Part shown: one piece after another, positions 1-8,690 of the stretch
Layout: each line of letters opens with the position of its first letter
Numbering within the stretch: position 1 is the stretch's first letter
Source: Streptomyces sp. A1136
GTDB taxonomy: Bacteria; Actinomycetota; Actinomycetes; Streptomycetales; Streptomycetaceae
Assembly (NCBI RefSeq): GCF_004795055.1
Contig: NZ_SSBJ01000027.1
Location: 1 to 64,000 of the forward strand
Reading direction: 5' to 3'
DNA: 64,000 bases
Translations under genes and position numbers: made by a program
The notes under the pieces: model-generated
What the model was told of the DNA's origin: nothing
The model's database searches: none
What the model saw: the letters and a program-made list of their open reading frames with translations, nothing else

Positions 1-102
1 CCCGAGCAGCGCCGAACCGGCCGCACGCACGGCGTCCGCGGTCCCGGCCAGCAGATCGGCGTCAAAGGAGACGACTTCGGCGGTCTGAAGCGTTGCGGAC
101 AT
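1..102 (-). CDS. Partial gene, N-terminus only, function unknown
   Basis: An open frame runs off the left edge. Its ATG lies at 100-102 on the minus strand and is preceded by a strong AAGGAG ribosome site seven bases upstream. The visible 34 residues start MSATLQTAEV and contain an alanine-rich helix ending in SALLG. The pattern is loosely like the first helix of inositol-monophosphatase-type proteins, but that resemblance is too weak for a functional call. The start codon and ribosome site are seen directly; the function is unknown. Confidence 0.55.
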   Translation of the reverse strand, partial: MSATLQTAEVVSFDADLLAGTADAVRAAGSALLG

Positions 103-777
103 GGTGGTGCTCCTTGTCTGAGGAGGGTTGATGGAGCCGGTCCGGGCCGCGTCGTGCGTCCCGTCCCGCGCTCTTCCTCGAAGGTATCCAGCACCACGAT
201 TAACAACAACTGCACGTAAGACACGGCTAGGATTACTCACATGCAATTGACTTAAACCCGCACATGGCCTTGGGCCCCGACGCTCTACTGGAAGAGGGGA
301 GTCCGCGGGAGCAACGACTCGTCCGGGTACCTGACACGACCGCCTCCCGTGTCGGGCTCCGCAGGCGGCGGCCCACGTCAGAGGCCGGGACGGGGCCGCC
401 CCGGAAGCTCGGGGGCATCCGGGGAGGACCCTCAACCCCTTCAACGAGCCGGAGCAGAACCGGTTCCGCATCACCGTTCACCGGCGGGCGGCCCAGAGAC
501 CGCCCGGGGCGTGCGCGGCACACCGGACCTGCCATTGAAACGGTACGAACACATCGAAGGATCTGTTCGGGTTCGTCGACCACTACCTGACCCAGGCCCG
601 CGTTTCGCATCCAACCGGTGGAGGAACGGGGCGTCTGCCAGTTTGAGCGCCTCGCCCAGGAAGGCCGGCGCCGGCTGCTCGGGCTTGTCCCGAATTCCGG
701 ACCCAGGACCGTGGTCGCCTACGCCATGTTGACCGCTTGGCAGGAGTAGCTGCCGGAGGAATCCGCACCCACGGCGC
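103..777. other. Gene-poor stretch with unidentified coding-like scraps
   Basis: No intact gene is supported here. The part next to position 102 must hold the promoter of the leftward partial gene. Short protein-like scraps can be read on the plus strand, for example KDLFGFVDHYLTQAR near 555-600 and a frame ending TVVAYAMLTAWQE with a stop at about 749. They have no start, no consistent frame and no family I recognise. They are best taken as decayed sequence upstream of the WD40 remnant. Confidence 0.4.
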
Positions 778-1126
778 TTGGAGGCTGGGACGATAGATGT
801 GGACGCAGTGGCGTTCAGCCCGGACGGACGCACCCTCGTCACCGGAGGCCAAGACGGCACCGTGCGGCTGTGGGACGTCCCCACCCACAACGCGCGGGCC
901 ACCGCCCCCATGCGCAGCGGCATCCTGTCAGTGGCCGTCAGCCCCAACGGGCGTACGATCCGGTGGCGTCGACGCCACCAGGCAGCTGTGGGACATGCTC
1001 CTCTACACACCCGATGAAGCGATCGAGAGGATCTGTCACGCCGTCAACCGCGACCTGACGGATGAGGAACGCAAGGCATACCTGCCCGACCCGGCGGTCA
1101 GCCCGGTGTGTTCCCCTGACCGCTGA
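778..1126 (+). pseudogene. WD40-repeat protein, C-terminal remnant with frameshift
   Basis: Two WD40 blades are readable: VDAVAFSPDGRTLVTGGQDG followed by TVRLWDV, then ILSVAVSPNGRTI. At about 960 the frame breaks; the continuation SGGVDATRQLWDM is in the next frame and runs to a stop at 1126 through EAIERICHAVNRDLTDEER. That tail is typical of the end of Streptomyces WD40/STAND-type proteins. Such proteins are many hundreds of residues long, so only the last blades survive. There is no start codon with a ribosome site. This is a remnant, not a small working gene. Confidence 0.7.
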
Positions 1127-1251
1127 GGGAGGCGGTCGCCGAGACCACCGATGCCCGAAAGGGCAGCCGGCACCGTAGCCTGATCAATGGCGGCCACGTG
1201 CACGGTCCGGGGATGGATCCAGACCAGCGGGCTCGGCCGGCCGGCATGCTT

Positions 1252-2052
1252 TCAGATATCCGCGAGGAACTCGCGGACTGCGGTGGCGAAACCGTCGGGG
1301 TCGGCCTGCTGGACGAAGTGGTCGGTGTCCAGGCAGCGGTAGATCGTGCCGGGGCGTCTGGAGCACATTGCCTGGGCCTGCCCGGTGGGCAGGACCTGAC
1401 TGCGCAGCCCGTGGATCAGGAGCGCCGGGCAGTCGGTGGCGAGCCACTGCTTCCAGTGGTCGCCGTGGACGAGGTTCTCGGAGTCGACGGTGTCCTGCGG
1501 GTGGAACGGCAGCCGCCATCCGGAGCCACCGGGCAGCGGGCGCAGCACTGGGCCGAGGACGGCGGCCAAGGGGCCGCAGGCGGCGGCGAGTTCCTCGCGG
1601 GTGGCCGCGGTGTAGGGGAAGTCGAGGACGAAGGCGAGGGGATTGGTGCCGTGGTCGGGGAGGTAGACGGCGGTGTCGACGCTGATCAGGGCCTCGACCA
1701 GTTCTGGGCGCTCGGCGGCCAGGTGGATGGCGTTGAACCCGCCGAGCGAGTGGCCCAGGAAGACCGCGCGGTCGATGCCCAGGTGGTCGAGTAGGGCGAG
1801 GAGGTCGGCGACGTAGCCGGCGCGGGTGTATTCGGGGGCGCGGTCCGAGTCGCCGTGGCCGCGCTGGTCCGGGGCTATCACCCGCCACTCGGGCCCGAGG
1901 GCTGCCGCCAGGGCGGTGAAGGATGCCCCCTCGGAGAGGTGGCCGTGCAGAGTCACCAGGGGACGGCCGGTTCCGCCGAAGTCGAGGTAGGAGAGGGTGC
2001 GGCGGTTGCGGCCGTCGATGGTCAGGGTGGCACGGGTGGGCTGGACGGTCAT
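1252..2052 (-). CDS. Alpha/beta hydrolase
   Basis: This 266-residue cytoplasmic alpha/beta-fold hydrolase has an oxyanion HGH loop near residue 36-38, the strand motif DQRGHGDSD near 62-70 and a nucleophile elbow GHSLGG with Ser102. A late Asp/His pair sits in the CPALLIHG and TDHFVQQ regions. The ATG at 2052 is chosen because family homology (TIDGRNRRTLSYLDFGG) begins just after it; the in-frame sequence further upstream looks non-coding. It lies 127 bp after the next hydrolase on the same strand and is probably the last gene of a three-gene leftward cluster. The substrate cannot be told from sequence. Confidence 0.85.
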   Translation of the reverse strand: MTVQPTRATLTIDGRNRRTLSYLDFGGTGRPLVTLHGHLSEGASFTALAAALGPEWRVIAPDQRGHGDSDRAPEYTRAGYVADLLALLDHLGIDRAVFLGHSLGGFNAIHLAAERPELVEALISVDTAVYLPDHGTNPLAFVLDFPYTAATREELAAACGPLAAVLGPVLRPLPGGSGWRLPFHPQDTVDSENLVHGDHWKQWLATDCPALLIHGLRSQVLPTGQAQAMCSRRPGTIYRCLDTDHFVQQADPDGFATAVREFLADI

Positions 2053-2179
2053 GGCGGGGGAACTCTCTCGGTTCGGGGTGTCCGGGTGGCGGTCGTTCCG
2101 CACACGCCGTCCGGATGGGCGTGTCGGCGGCATGGTGGGCCGGAAGCCCCCACACCTGCGGGCGTGGTGGACTGCGCTG

Positions 2180-3016
2180 TCAGGCGCGAGCGGAGGCGAA
2201 GGCGCGCAGGTCGTCGTTGAGGCGGTCCGCGTGCGTCGCGAACAGCCCGTGGCCCGCGTACTCGTACACGTGCAGCTCCGCCCCCCGGATCAGGTCGGCG
2301 GCCCGGCGGCCCGTGAGGGCCATGGGTGCGGAGGCGTCGTCCGATCCGTGGATGACGAGCACCGGGCAGTCGATCTTCACCAGCTCCGGGACGAGGTTCA
2401 GGGAGGGCAGGATGTCCCCCAGGGCGTTGGCGGCACGCGCCGTTGCCCCGTGGCAGCGGTCCACCATGTATGCCACATACGCGTCCGACACCTGCGGGCC
2501 GGGCAGGTGGCGGGCGAAGAACGCGTCGGCGCCGTCGGCGAAGAACTTCGCCCGGTCCTGCCGGAAGGTCTCGTTGAATCCCCGGATCAACTCCGGGTCC
2601 AGTCCTTGCGGGTGGTCCGCGCAGCGGGCCGGCCCCGGGGCGATGGCGCCTACGAGGGCAACGCGCGCCACCCGGTCGGTACCGCGCAGGGTCAGGTACC
2701 GGACCACCTCGACGGTGCCGATCGAGTGCCCGACCAAGGTGATGTCGCGCAGGTCCAGGTGATCGAGGAGGGAACCCAGATCCCCGGCCAGGGTGTCGAG
2801 GTCGAAGCCGCCCCACACGTCCTCGGACCTGCCGTGTCCCCTGCGGTCGAAGCCCACGCAGCGGAAGCCTTCGGCCGCCAGCGGCAGCATCTGGTGCTCC
2901 CACATCTCGGTACCGAAGTACGAGCCGTTGACGAAGACGATGACGGGTCCGTCCGAGGGGCCGTAGTCGACGAAGTGGAGGCGGGTGCGGTCGGTGGCGG
3001 ACTCGAAGAACGGCAT
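2180..3016 (-). CDS. Alpha/beta hydrolase, chloroperoxidase/esterase-like
   Basis: The product has 278 residues. It shows the family order: FVNGSYFG oxyanion region, FDRRGHGRSED, nucleophile elbow GHSIG with Ser98, acid region VIHGSDDASAP and catalytic His in YAGHG. The length and the RRGHGRS motif fit the non-haem chloroperoxidase/arylesterase group, which are serine esterases that can also perhydrolyse. The ATG at 3016 has a good AAGGAA ribosome site. It sits 51 bp downstream of the saccharopine-dehydrogenase-like gene, so the two are probably co-transcribed. Substrate unknown. Confidence 0.87.
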   Translation of the reverse strand: MPFFESATDRTRLHFVDYGPSDGPVIVFVNGSYFGTEMWEHQMLPLAAEGFRCVGFDRRGHGRSEDVWGGFDLDTLAGDLGSLLDHLDLRDITLVGHSIGTVEVVRYLTLRGTDRVARVALVGAIAPGPARCADHPQGLDPELIRGFNETFRQDRAKFFADGADAFFARHLPGPQVSDAYVAYMVDRCHGATARAANALGDILPSLNLVPELVKIDCPVLVIHGSDDASAPMALTGRRAADLIRGAELHVYEYAGHGLFATHADRLNDDLRAFASARA

Positions 3017-3067
3017 GTCGGGGTTCCTTCAGGAGTGGCTGTCACGGGCTGTCCGGTACGACGACCC

Positions 3068-4096
3068 TCACGGATGGAGTTCCAGGGTGATGTGCGGGGA
3101 GAGAGCGCGCAGGAAGTCGGGGGCGTCGAACATCCGGCCCGCGGAGGCGACGCCGACCGCGTGGGTGCGGCCGTCGAGGACGCGGTCGAGGGCTTCCACG
3201 ACGAGGGGCGCGGTGACGGCGTAGATGTCCTGCCCGCGGGCGACGGCTCGTCGTTCGGTGTCGCCCGACCGGACGACGGCGTCGATGAGGAAGGTCTGGT
3301 CGGACCTGCCGCTGTCGTCGGCCGCGGCCGGCGCGGGCGTGTCGGGCGATACGACGTCGCGGGCCGCCTCGGCCGTCATGTACGTGGTCACGTCCGGGAT
3401 GGACAGATGACTGGGAATGGTCACCACGTCGGCCATGGTGAACTCCCCTATCACCTGACGTGATCCCATCGGCTCGGGGAAGGACCATTCCAGGGCTGGC
3501 GGGGCATCGGTGCGGCGCTCCCACTGGCCGCCGGTGTAGCGAAGGCGGTGCTCGCCGCGCCGCTCCCGGGAGACCGCGCCGGACAGACGAGTGCCGGCAG
3601 TGGGGTGCCAGTGGCTCAGTGCGTAGGCGACGTGCGCCGAGGCGGCCTCCGTCCATTCGCCCATCGCCGCTGTGGCCAGCAGGTCGCCCAGACCGCCGAA
3701 GAAGGCCATCGCCGGGACGATGAGCGCTCCTGCTTCGCGCGCCCGGTCGGCGAAGTGGGCGAAGGTGTCGAGGTTGGCCTCGATCTCGGCCGCGACGTCC
3801 AGATACGGAATCCGGGCCCGCAAGGCGGCCTCGATGACGGGGGCGGTCGTGGACGCGAACGGCCCGGCGCAGTTGATCACGGCAGACGTACCGGCCAGGG
3901 CGCGGTCGAGTGAGACCGGGTCGCCGGCCGACGCCACGCGGGCCTCCAGGCCGGCCTCGTGCGCCAGCGCCTTCAGCTTGTCCGCGTCACGGCCGCTCGG
4001 CACGGGGACGTACCCGCGCTTGCGCAGCTCCGCCACGACGAACCGTCCCGTGTGCCCGTACGCGCCGAAAACCGCCACCTGCCGGCCTGACCCCAT
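3068..4096 (-). CDS. Saccharopine dehydrogenase-like NAD(P)-binding oxidoreductase
   Basis: This 342-residue protein opens with the Rossmann motif VFGAYGHTGRF (GxxGxTG) and continues with strands typical of the saccharopine dehydrogenase/trans-acting enoyl-reductase superfamily, including NCAGPF near residue 80. In this superfamily the N-terminal domain binds NAD(P) and the C-terminal half binds substrate. The ATG at 4096 has an AGGGAG ribosome site. It is the first gene of the leftward cluster and is divergent from the GlxA-type regulator at 4219, with 122 bp between. The regulator is a natural candidate for controlling it. The substrate is not known. Confidence 0.82.
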   Translation of the reverse strand: MGSGRQVAVFGAYGHTGRFVVAELRKRGYVPVPSGRDADKLKALAHEAGLEARVASAGDPVSLDRALAGTSAVINCAGPFASTTAPVIEAALRARIPYLDVAAEIEANLDTFAHFADRAREAGALIVPAMAFFGGLGDLLATAAMGEWTEAASAHVAYALSHWHPTAGTRLSGAVSRERRGEHRLRYTGGQWERRTDAPPALEWSFPEPMGSRQVIGEFTMADVVTIPSHLSIPDVTTYMTAEAARDVVSPDTPAPAAADDSGRSDQTFLIDAVVRSGDTERRAVARGQDIYAVTAPLVVEALDRVLDGRTHAVGVASAGRMFDAPDFLRALSPHITLELHP

Positions 4097-4116
4097 GAGT
4101 TGCTCCCTGCACCCGG

Positions 4117-4145
4117 GTGATCCGCGGTTGCTCCGCTGTGATCCG
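4117..4145. promoter_or_regulatory. Direct repeats in the divergent regulator promoter
   Basis: GTGATCCG occurs at 4117-4124 and again at 4138-4145, 21 bases apart start to start, which is two helical turns. Both copies are followed within a few bases by GTTG. AraC/XylS-type regulators bind direct repeats with this sort of spacing. The repeats lie in the 122-bp gap between the saccharopine-dehydrogenase-like gene and the GlxA-type regulator. The repeats are seen directly; their binding role is inferred. Confidence 0.45.
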
Positions 4146-4218
4146 TTGTGGACATCCTGCCGACGAACAACACCTCCCAGCGAGCGTCTGGAACGACACG
4201 CGTCATACACTTTCGGAC

Positions 4219-5190
4219 ATGCATACCGTCGCGTTGGCCGTCACCGACGGCATGCTGCATTTCGAGTTGTCCATGGCGATCGAGGTGTTCGGCTCGGACC
4301 TGACCCACGTCGTGGACCCCTGGTACGGCTTCTCCCTCTGCGGACCGAGCGCCGTACGGATCGACCGCTACCGTTTGGAGATGGACCACGGACTCGACCA
4401 CCTCGCGTACGCCGACACCGTGATCGTCCCCGGCTGGGCCGACACGGATGTGGACCCGCCCGTGGAACTCCTCGACGCGGTGCGCGCGGCCCACGCGGCG
4501 GGCGCACGCGTGGTCTCGCTGTGCACAGGGGCATTCGTCCTGGCCGCCGCCGGCCTCCTGAACGGCAAACGCGCCACCACACATTGGGCGCACACCGGGG
4601 AACTGGCCCGACGCCATCCCGACGTCACGGTGGACCCGGACGTCCTCTACGTCGACAACGGCGACGTGCTCACCTCCGCCGGCAAGGCCGCCGCCATGGA
4701 CCTGTGCCTGCACCTCGTCCGCCTCGATCACGGCTCGGCGAACGCCAACAAGATCGCCCGTCGCTTGGTCGTTCCACCACACCGTGACGGCGGGCAGGCC
4801 CAGTTCATCTCCACGCCGGTTCCCGGCCCTGGCAACCACCCCTTGGCCGAGCTCTTCCCCTGGGTCCTCCAACGCCTGGACGAGCCGCTCACCGTGGAGG
4901 ACCTGGCCCGACAGGCTGGTATGAGCTCGCGCCACCTGGGGCGCCACTTCAAATCACTCACCGGCACCACCCCGCTGCAATGGCTCCACACCCAACGCAT
5001 CCGCCACGCCCAGGAACTCCTCGAAACCACCGACGACACCATCGACACCATCGCCGCCGCAACCGGCATGGGCACATCGACCACCCTGCGCCGACACTTC
5101 CACCGGACCGTCGGCGTTCCCCCGGACACCTACCGCCGCACCTTCCGCTCCCACACCCGCCCCGGACCGGAACGCGACAACGGCAGGTGA
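4219..5190 (+). CDS. GlxA-family transcriptional regulator (DJ-1/PfpI plus AraC HTH)
   Basis: The product has 323 residues. The N-terminal ~190 residues form a DJ-1/PfpI (class-I amidotransferase-like) domain, with a hydrophobic start, the cysteine-containing VSLCTGAFVLAAAGLLNG and THWAHTGEL. A two-helix AraC-type DNA-binding domain follows: LTVEDLARQAGMSSRHLGRH and, after it, FKSLTGTTPLQWLHTQRIRH, then the second helix pair ending VGVPPDTYRRTF. The ATG at 4219 is the first that precedes the conserved strand. It is divergent from the leftward hydrolase/dehydrogenase cluster and likely regulates it through the repeats at 4117-4145. Confidence 0.9.
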   Translation: MHTVALAVTDGMLHFELSMAIEVFGSDLTHVVDPWYGFSLCGPSAVRIDRYRLEMDHGLDHLAYADTVIVPGWADTDVDPPVELLDAVRAAHAAGARVVSLCTGAFVLAAAGLLNGKRATTHWAHTGELARRHPDVTVDPDVLYVDNGDVLTSAGKAAAMDLCLHLVRLDHGSANANKIARRLVVPPHRDGGQAQFISTPVPGPGNHPLAELFPWVLQRLDEPLTVEDLARQAGMSSRHLGRHFKSLTGTTPLQWLHTQRIRHAQELLETTDDTIDTIAAATGMGTSTTLRRHFHRTVGVPPDTYRRTFRSHTRPGPERDNGR

Positions 5191-5560
5191 CGCCGCGCTG
5201 CCCCGGACACCGGGAGACGCCGGTTCCATGCCGGCAAGCGTGCTGCCACGCTGCCGGCGGCTTCGGCTTCCGCGCGGGCTCTCCACGGAGGGCCCGCCTT
5301 CCCGCCGCCTCTGGGCCCGCAGGACCGTGGTCGGCGAGTATGGGCGCTTGCTCGACATCCGGGCCGGCCACCGAGCCCAGCAGGCTTTGGAGCTGATCGC
5401 CGATCTCCTGAGGGGCGAGCGGCACTGACCGAGAGCGTAGGCCGGTGGCGGCCGGCTCCCGCCGTAGGTCCGGTGCGGCACCTGTGAGAGGACGGCCAAC
5501 GGCGCAGGGCCACGTGACGGTAGTGGCGCGGCGCCGCTGTGCCGGCGTCAGGTGATGGTG
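5191..5560. other. Intergenic stretch, no supported gene
   Basis: No gene is supported. A short plus-strand frame near 5320-5428 reads VVGEYGRLLDIRAGHRAQ and ends at a stop at 5428. It looks protein-like but has no start signal and no recognised family, so it may be a remnant. Confidence 0.3.
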
Positions 5561-5879
5561 TCAGCGTGCGATTTGGGTGCCGAAGTGGCCGCCGAGGGCG
5601 AGGCCGATGGCGGAGTGTATGGAGGCGTACATCCCCATGCCGCGGGCACCGACGAGGGGGCCGAGGTCGAGGATGTCGTCCCGGCCGTAGGGCTTCGGCA
5701 GGTCGGTGGTCTGCTGCCTGGCGTCGGGAGGTCGCCGGCGAGGAACATGGTGTGGTCGCCGTCGCGGATGATTTCGAGTTGACGAGGGTGTCCTTGCCGT
5801 CGGCGCGTGCGACCACCACCGGCTTACCGGCGGCGACCGTGAAAATCGCTGTCCGATCACCGAGCACGGTGATAGACAT
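5561..5879 (-). pseudogene. Small hypothetical gene broken by two frameshifts
   Basis: Three consecutive minus-strand segments in different frames join into one plausible ~105-residue protein. The first starts at ATG 5879 (MSITVLGDRTAIFTVAAG, then KPVVVARADGKDTLVNS). The second reads EIIRDGDHTMFLAGDL. The third reads DARQQTTDLPKPYGRDDILD, then LGPLVGARGMGMYASIHSAI, and stops at 5561. The breaks fall near 5785 and 5735. I do not recognise the family. It is divergent from, and only 5 bp away from, the gene at 5885. Two single-base errors in the assembly would give the same picture, so a recently broken gene and sequencing error are both possible. Confidence 0.5.
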
Positions 5880-5884
5880 CCGGC

Positions 5885-6682
5885 GTGGAAAAGACTCTCG
5901 AGTTTTCTGACCTGCTGCGACTGATCGATGAACGGTCGACCGCCTTCCGCGCCGCGGTCGCCGCCGCGCCCAGTCTCGACGCGCAGGTGCCGACCTGCCC
6001 CGGGTGGACGCTGTTCGATCTGGTGAAGCACCTGGGTGGGGGAGACCGTTACTGGGCCGCAATCGTCGGCGCAGGACCTGCCGACGCTCCCCCGGCCGAG
6101 GCCACCGCTGCGCGCGCCGCTCTGGAACTGTCGCGAGAGCGTGAGGCCCTGCCGGCCTGGCTGTCCGCGTCGACGCAGCTCCTGTTGAGCGCCCTGCGCG
6201 AGGCAGGACCGGAGAGCGGTTGCTGGACGTGGTGGCCTGCGTCGCAGTCACCGCAGACCTCCGGCGGTGTCGCCCGGCACCGGGCTCAGGAGACCGCGGT
6301 GCACACGTACGACGCCCAGCTGACCGGGGGCGCCCCGCAGCCGCTGCCGGTCGAGCCGGCACTCGACGGTGTGGAGGAGTTCCTGTTCACCGTCTGCGCA
6401 ACGCAGAGCGCCTGGCCACACAAACCCACGGCATTCGACTTCCACGCCGCCGAGGGCCGCTCCTGGCGCCTCACGGTCGACGGCGACGGCGCACGCTCCA
6501 CCCGCATCACCGCGCCCACTTCCGCGACCGGCGAGGACTCGGACGCAGCCGGCGCCTCCATATATGGCACGGCCAGTGAGTTGGTCCTCTACTTGTACGA
6601 CCGTATCCAGGCCGAGTCCTTGCACGTTGACGGAGACGCAGGGCTGCTCGACCTGCTCCGTGCCTGGGAGCCGGAGGATTAG
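5885..6682 (+). CDS. Maleylpyruvate isomerase family mycothiol-dependent enzyme
   Basis: This 265-residue protein has the hallmarks of the mycothiol-dependent maleylpyruvate isomerase/DinB-like fold. These are VPTCPGWTLFDLVKHLGGGD near residues 38-57, with a metal-binding His, and VARHRAQETAVHTYDAQL near 130-150, with two more His. The C-terminal ~100 residues match the small C-terminal domain of this family. Family members use mycothiol, the actinobacterial thiol, for isomerisation or detoxification. The GTG at 5885 is used and has no obvious ribosome site, so the message may be leaderless. The exact substrate is unknown. Confidence 0.85.
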   Translation: MEKTLEFSDLLRLIDERSTAFRAAVAAAPSLDAQVPTCPGWTLFDLVKHLGGGDRYWAAIVGAGPADAPPAEATAARAALELSREREALPAWLSASTQLLLSALREAGPESGCWTWWPASQSPQTSGGVARHRAQETAVHTYDAQLTGGAPQPLPVEPALDGVEEFLFTVCATQSAWPHKPTAFDFHAAEGRSWRLTVDGDGARSTRITAPTSATGEDSDAAGASIYGTASELVLYLYDRIQAESLHVDGDAGLLDLLRAWEPED

Positions 6683-6795
6683 GACGGACCGGAGGCGGTT
6701 GGCCGCGCCCTGAGCCGGTAGGACACGACTCTTCGCCAGGTTCGTCAGTCGCGGTGCCTGACTCAAGCCGAGGGCTGGGGCATGGTGGGCCCGGG

Positions 6796-7350
6796 TCAGG
6801 CTGCCGGCCGTCGGGGGCGATTGCGTGCCGGGGGCGGGTCGGCGTCCAGGAGCGCGGACAGCCGTCGGCCATCGGGCGCCGCATCGGTACTGCACGATTC
6901 CACCGTCCGCAGGGTCGCCACCGCGGGCAGGACCGTCGGGTCCTCGGCAACACCGGACACATGCGCGAGGACCACGACCAGGACCTTGCGCTCCTGGTCG
7001 GCCAGGTGCACGCTGATCCGCTTCCCTCCATCGGCGACCGCGGCCGCGACCAGCATCCGCACAGCCGCCGCCAGGTCGTGTTCGTCAAGCCGCGGATACC
7101 CCCACGCACGCACCGTCTCCACCGCCTGCACGGCGGCTTTGCCGGCCGCCCACTGATCGGAGCGGAGCGTGAGCCCCGCGGTACGCCGGTTGCGGATGGC
7201 CATGCGTGGTGACGGTAGACCGGTGGCGTTCTTCGGCTTCGTTGCCGGCTGAGGCCGTGGCGCCTCGACGGGCTTCTTCGGCGGAGGCGGCGACTTCGGA
7301 GGGTAGGTGGGCGGCAACTTCGGTCCTCCGGCCTGCACTTCGCTGCTCAT
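6796..7350 (-). CDS. Proline-rich, degenerate GHKL-like hypothetical protein
   Basis: The product has 184 residues. The first ~45 are a low-complexity Pro/Lys linker (YPPKSPPPPKKP). The rest resembles Streptomyces RsbW-like ATP-binding proteins: AAVQAVETVRAWGYPRLDEH is the usual helix before the N box. Where the ATP-binding Asn and GHKL glycines should be, it reads AAVRMLVAAAVADGGKRISV, without them. It is therefore probably a non-ATP-binding relative or a conserved hypothetical. The ATG at 7350 has only a distant GAGG. It converges on the isomerase-like gene at 5885. Confidence 0.6.
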   Translation of the reverse strand: MSSEVQAGGPKLPPTYPPKSPPPPKKPVEAPRPQPATKPKNATGLPSPRMAIRNRRTAGLTLRSDQWAAGKAAVQAVETVRAWGYPRLDEHDLAAAVRMLVAAAVADGGKRISVHLADQERKVLVVVLAHVSGVAEDPTVLPAVATLRTVESCSTDAAPDGRRLSALLDADPPPARNRPRRPAA

Positions 7351-7689
7351 GAAGCCACGTTACGCCTCACAGCGGCGGCCGCACAGTAGGTCTCGCACGC
7401 TTCCACTGCGATCGCCCTGCCCATAAACCAGTTCGATCTGTCGCCGGCAAGGCTATGTCCCGGCCCCGGCGAAGAAATCTGGGCACCGCATCACGCGCCG
7501 ACTCCCAGAGCCACCCGATCCGGCCCCAGCCGCAGCCACCCGGGGACCGGTCCACCACCACCGCCGGAGCCTGGGCGCGCCCGAGCCGCACCGGTATCGC
7601 TTCGACCGGCGGACGCGCAGTCACCCGATCGCCATGAGGCCAAGGGCCCGGCGTGGACGCCGGGGCAGCATGCCGCCGGCCGCCCCCGA
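7351..7689. other. Intergenic stretch, no supported gene
   Basis: Both strands stay open for 60-85 codons here, as expected at this base composition. Neither reading has a ribosome site, domain or secretion signal, so I see no gene. Confidence 0.3.
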
Positions 7690-8095
7690 CGGACCGCAGC
7701 CCGACCGGCTACCGGCTCTACGACATCGGCGCGCCGGCCCGCCCGGACCTTCGCGCGCACACTGCGTGACGTGGGGTTCGCCCTCGCCGTCATCCGGAAG
7801 GCACCCGACCAGGAGGTCACGGTGCCCGATGTCGCCGCCGCGCACGCGGACGCCTCGGAGGTGCAGATCCTGCACTGCGACCTCCGAGGCCGTAGCCGTC
7901 ATCGACGCCCTTACCGCCCGCTACGCACGAACCTTCGACCGCGCCGACGACGCGGGGCTGCGCACACGCTGCCGACCGCCTGGAGATCGCCGGCTCCCCG
8001 CGCGGAACGCTACTGGCACTTGCTCGCGTGATCAACGGATGGCCCGTCCCCCGAGCCTGCACCGGTGTTCACCTGGCTCACGCAAGGGGACGGGG
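7690..8095 (+). pseudogene. MerR-family regulator, decayed
   Basis: Pieces of a MerR-type regulator can be followed through at least three frames. TGYRLYD near 7705 is the end of the winged HTH. TLRDVGFALAVIRKAPDQEV followed by TVPDVAAAHADASEVQI at 7755-7875 is the helix and linker after it. ERYWHLL, then INGWPVP and PVFTWLTQA at 8000-8095 is the effector-domain tail seen in a common Streptomyces MerR subgroup. The usual N-terminal LTIGEFARATG helix is missing. The frame changes cannot come from a single sequencing slip, so this is a dead gene. Confidence 0.65.
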
Positions 8096-8336
8096 ACACC
8101 GGGGACGGGGCGATGTCGTCGACAGCCATTGTCTCCGGAGCTGCCGGCCGACGCCGGGGTGAGATGATCTTGGTGTGCGGGGCCTACGGTACGGGGTAAC
8201 GTCTTTGTCATGTTCTTCCAGACGCCGATGTGCGAGTGAAAGCGTGACGCGCCCCTGCTGACATCCTTCGACGTCGCAGCGCCCGTCCCCCACCGACAAG
8301 TCCGCACATCACTTCGTACCAGCACCGGGAGAACCC

Positions 8337-8552
8337 GTGACCGTGAGCAAGAACATCAACAACCCTGTGGGCATGGGCGGCGGCCAGCGCAAGAAGTTGT
8401 CCCGCGCCGAACGGCAGAACAACGGTCCGCACCGCAACCTCGACCGCCAGGGCGCCGCCGACCGCAAGGCGGAGCTGGTGCGCAAGATCCGCGCGAAGGC
8501 GGGCGCGACTGAGGGCGTCGGGCAGACGGGCGACGACACCGAACAGAGCTGA
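8337..8552 (+). CDS. DUF6243 family protein
   Basis: This 71-residue, highly charged small protein starts MTVSKNINNPVGMGGGQRKK and continues with a Lys/Arg/Glu-rich helix. The NNPVGMGGGQRKKLSRAE signature is what I recall for DUF6243, a small protein widespread in Streptomyces with no known function. There is no signal peptide or membrane segment. The GTG at 8337 follows a GGGAG ribosome site; an in-frame GTG at 8343 is a possible alternative. It stands alone, convergent with the UvrA-like gene. Confidence 0.85.
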   Translation: MTVSKNINNPVGMGGGQRKKLSRAERQNNGPHRNLDRQGAADRKAELVRKIRAKAGATEGVGQTGDDTEQS

Positions 8553-8690
8553 CGCACCGCCGCCGCATGGGGTGAGGCGTGAGGGGACGGCTACACGCCG
8601 CGACCGGCAGTCCACGAAGCCGCACCTCTCGGTTGCGTTTCCCCGAAACGCCGGATCCGACTGTCCGGTGCTCGGCCCCTCGCGCCGTCG

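Noticed and set aside
8337..8552. Antimicrobial peptide or toxin
   Set aside because: The small charged protein fits DUF6243 closely; no leader, export gene or antitoxin is present.
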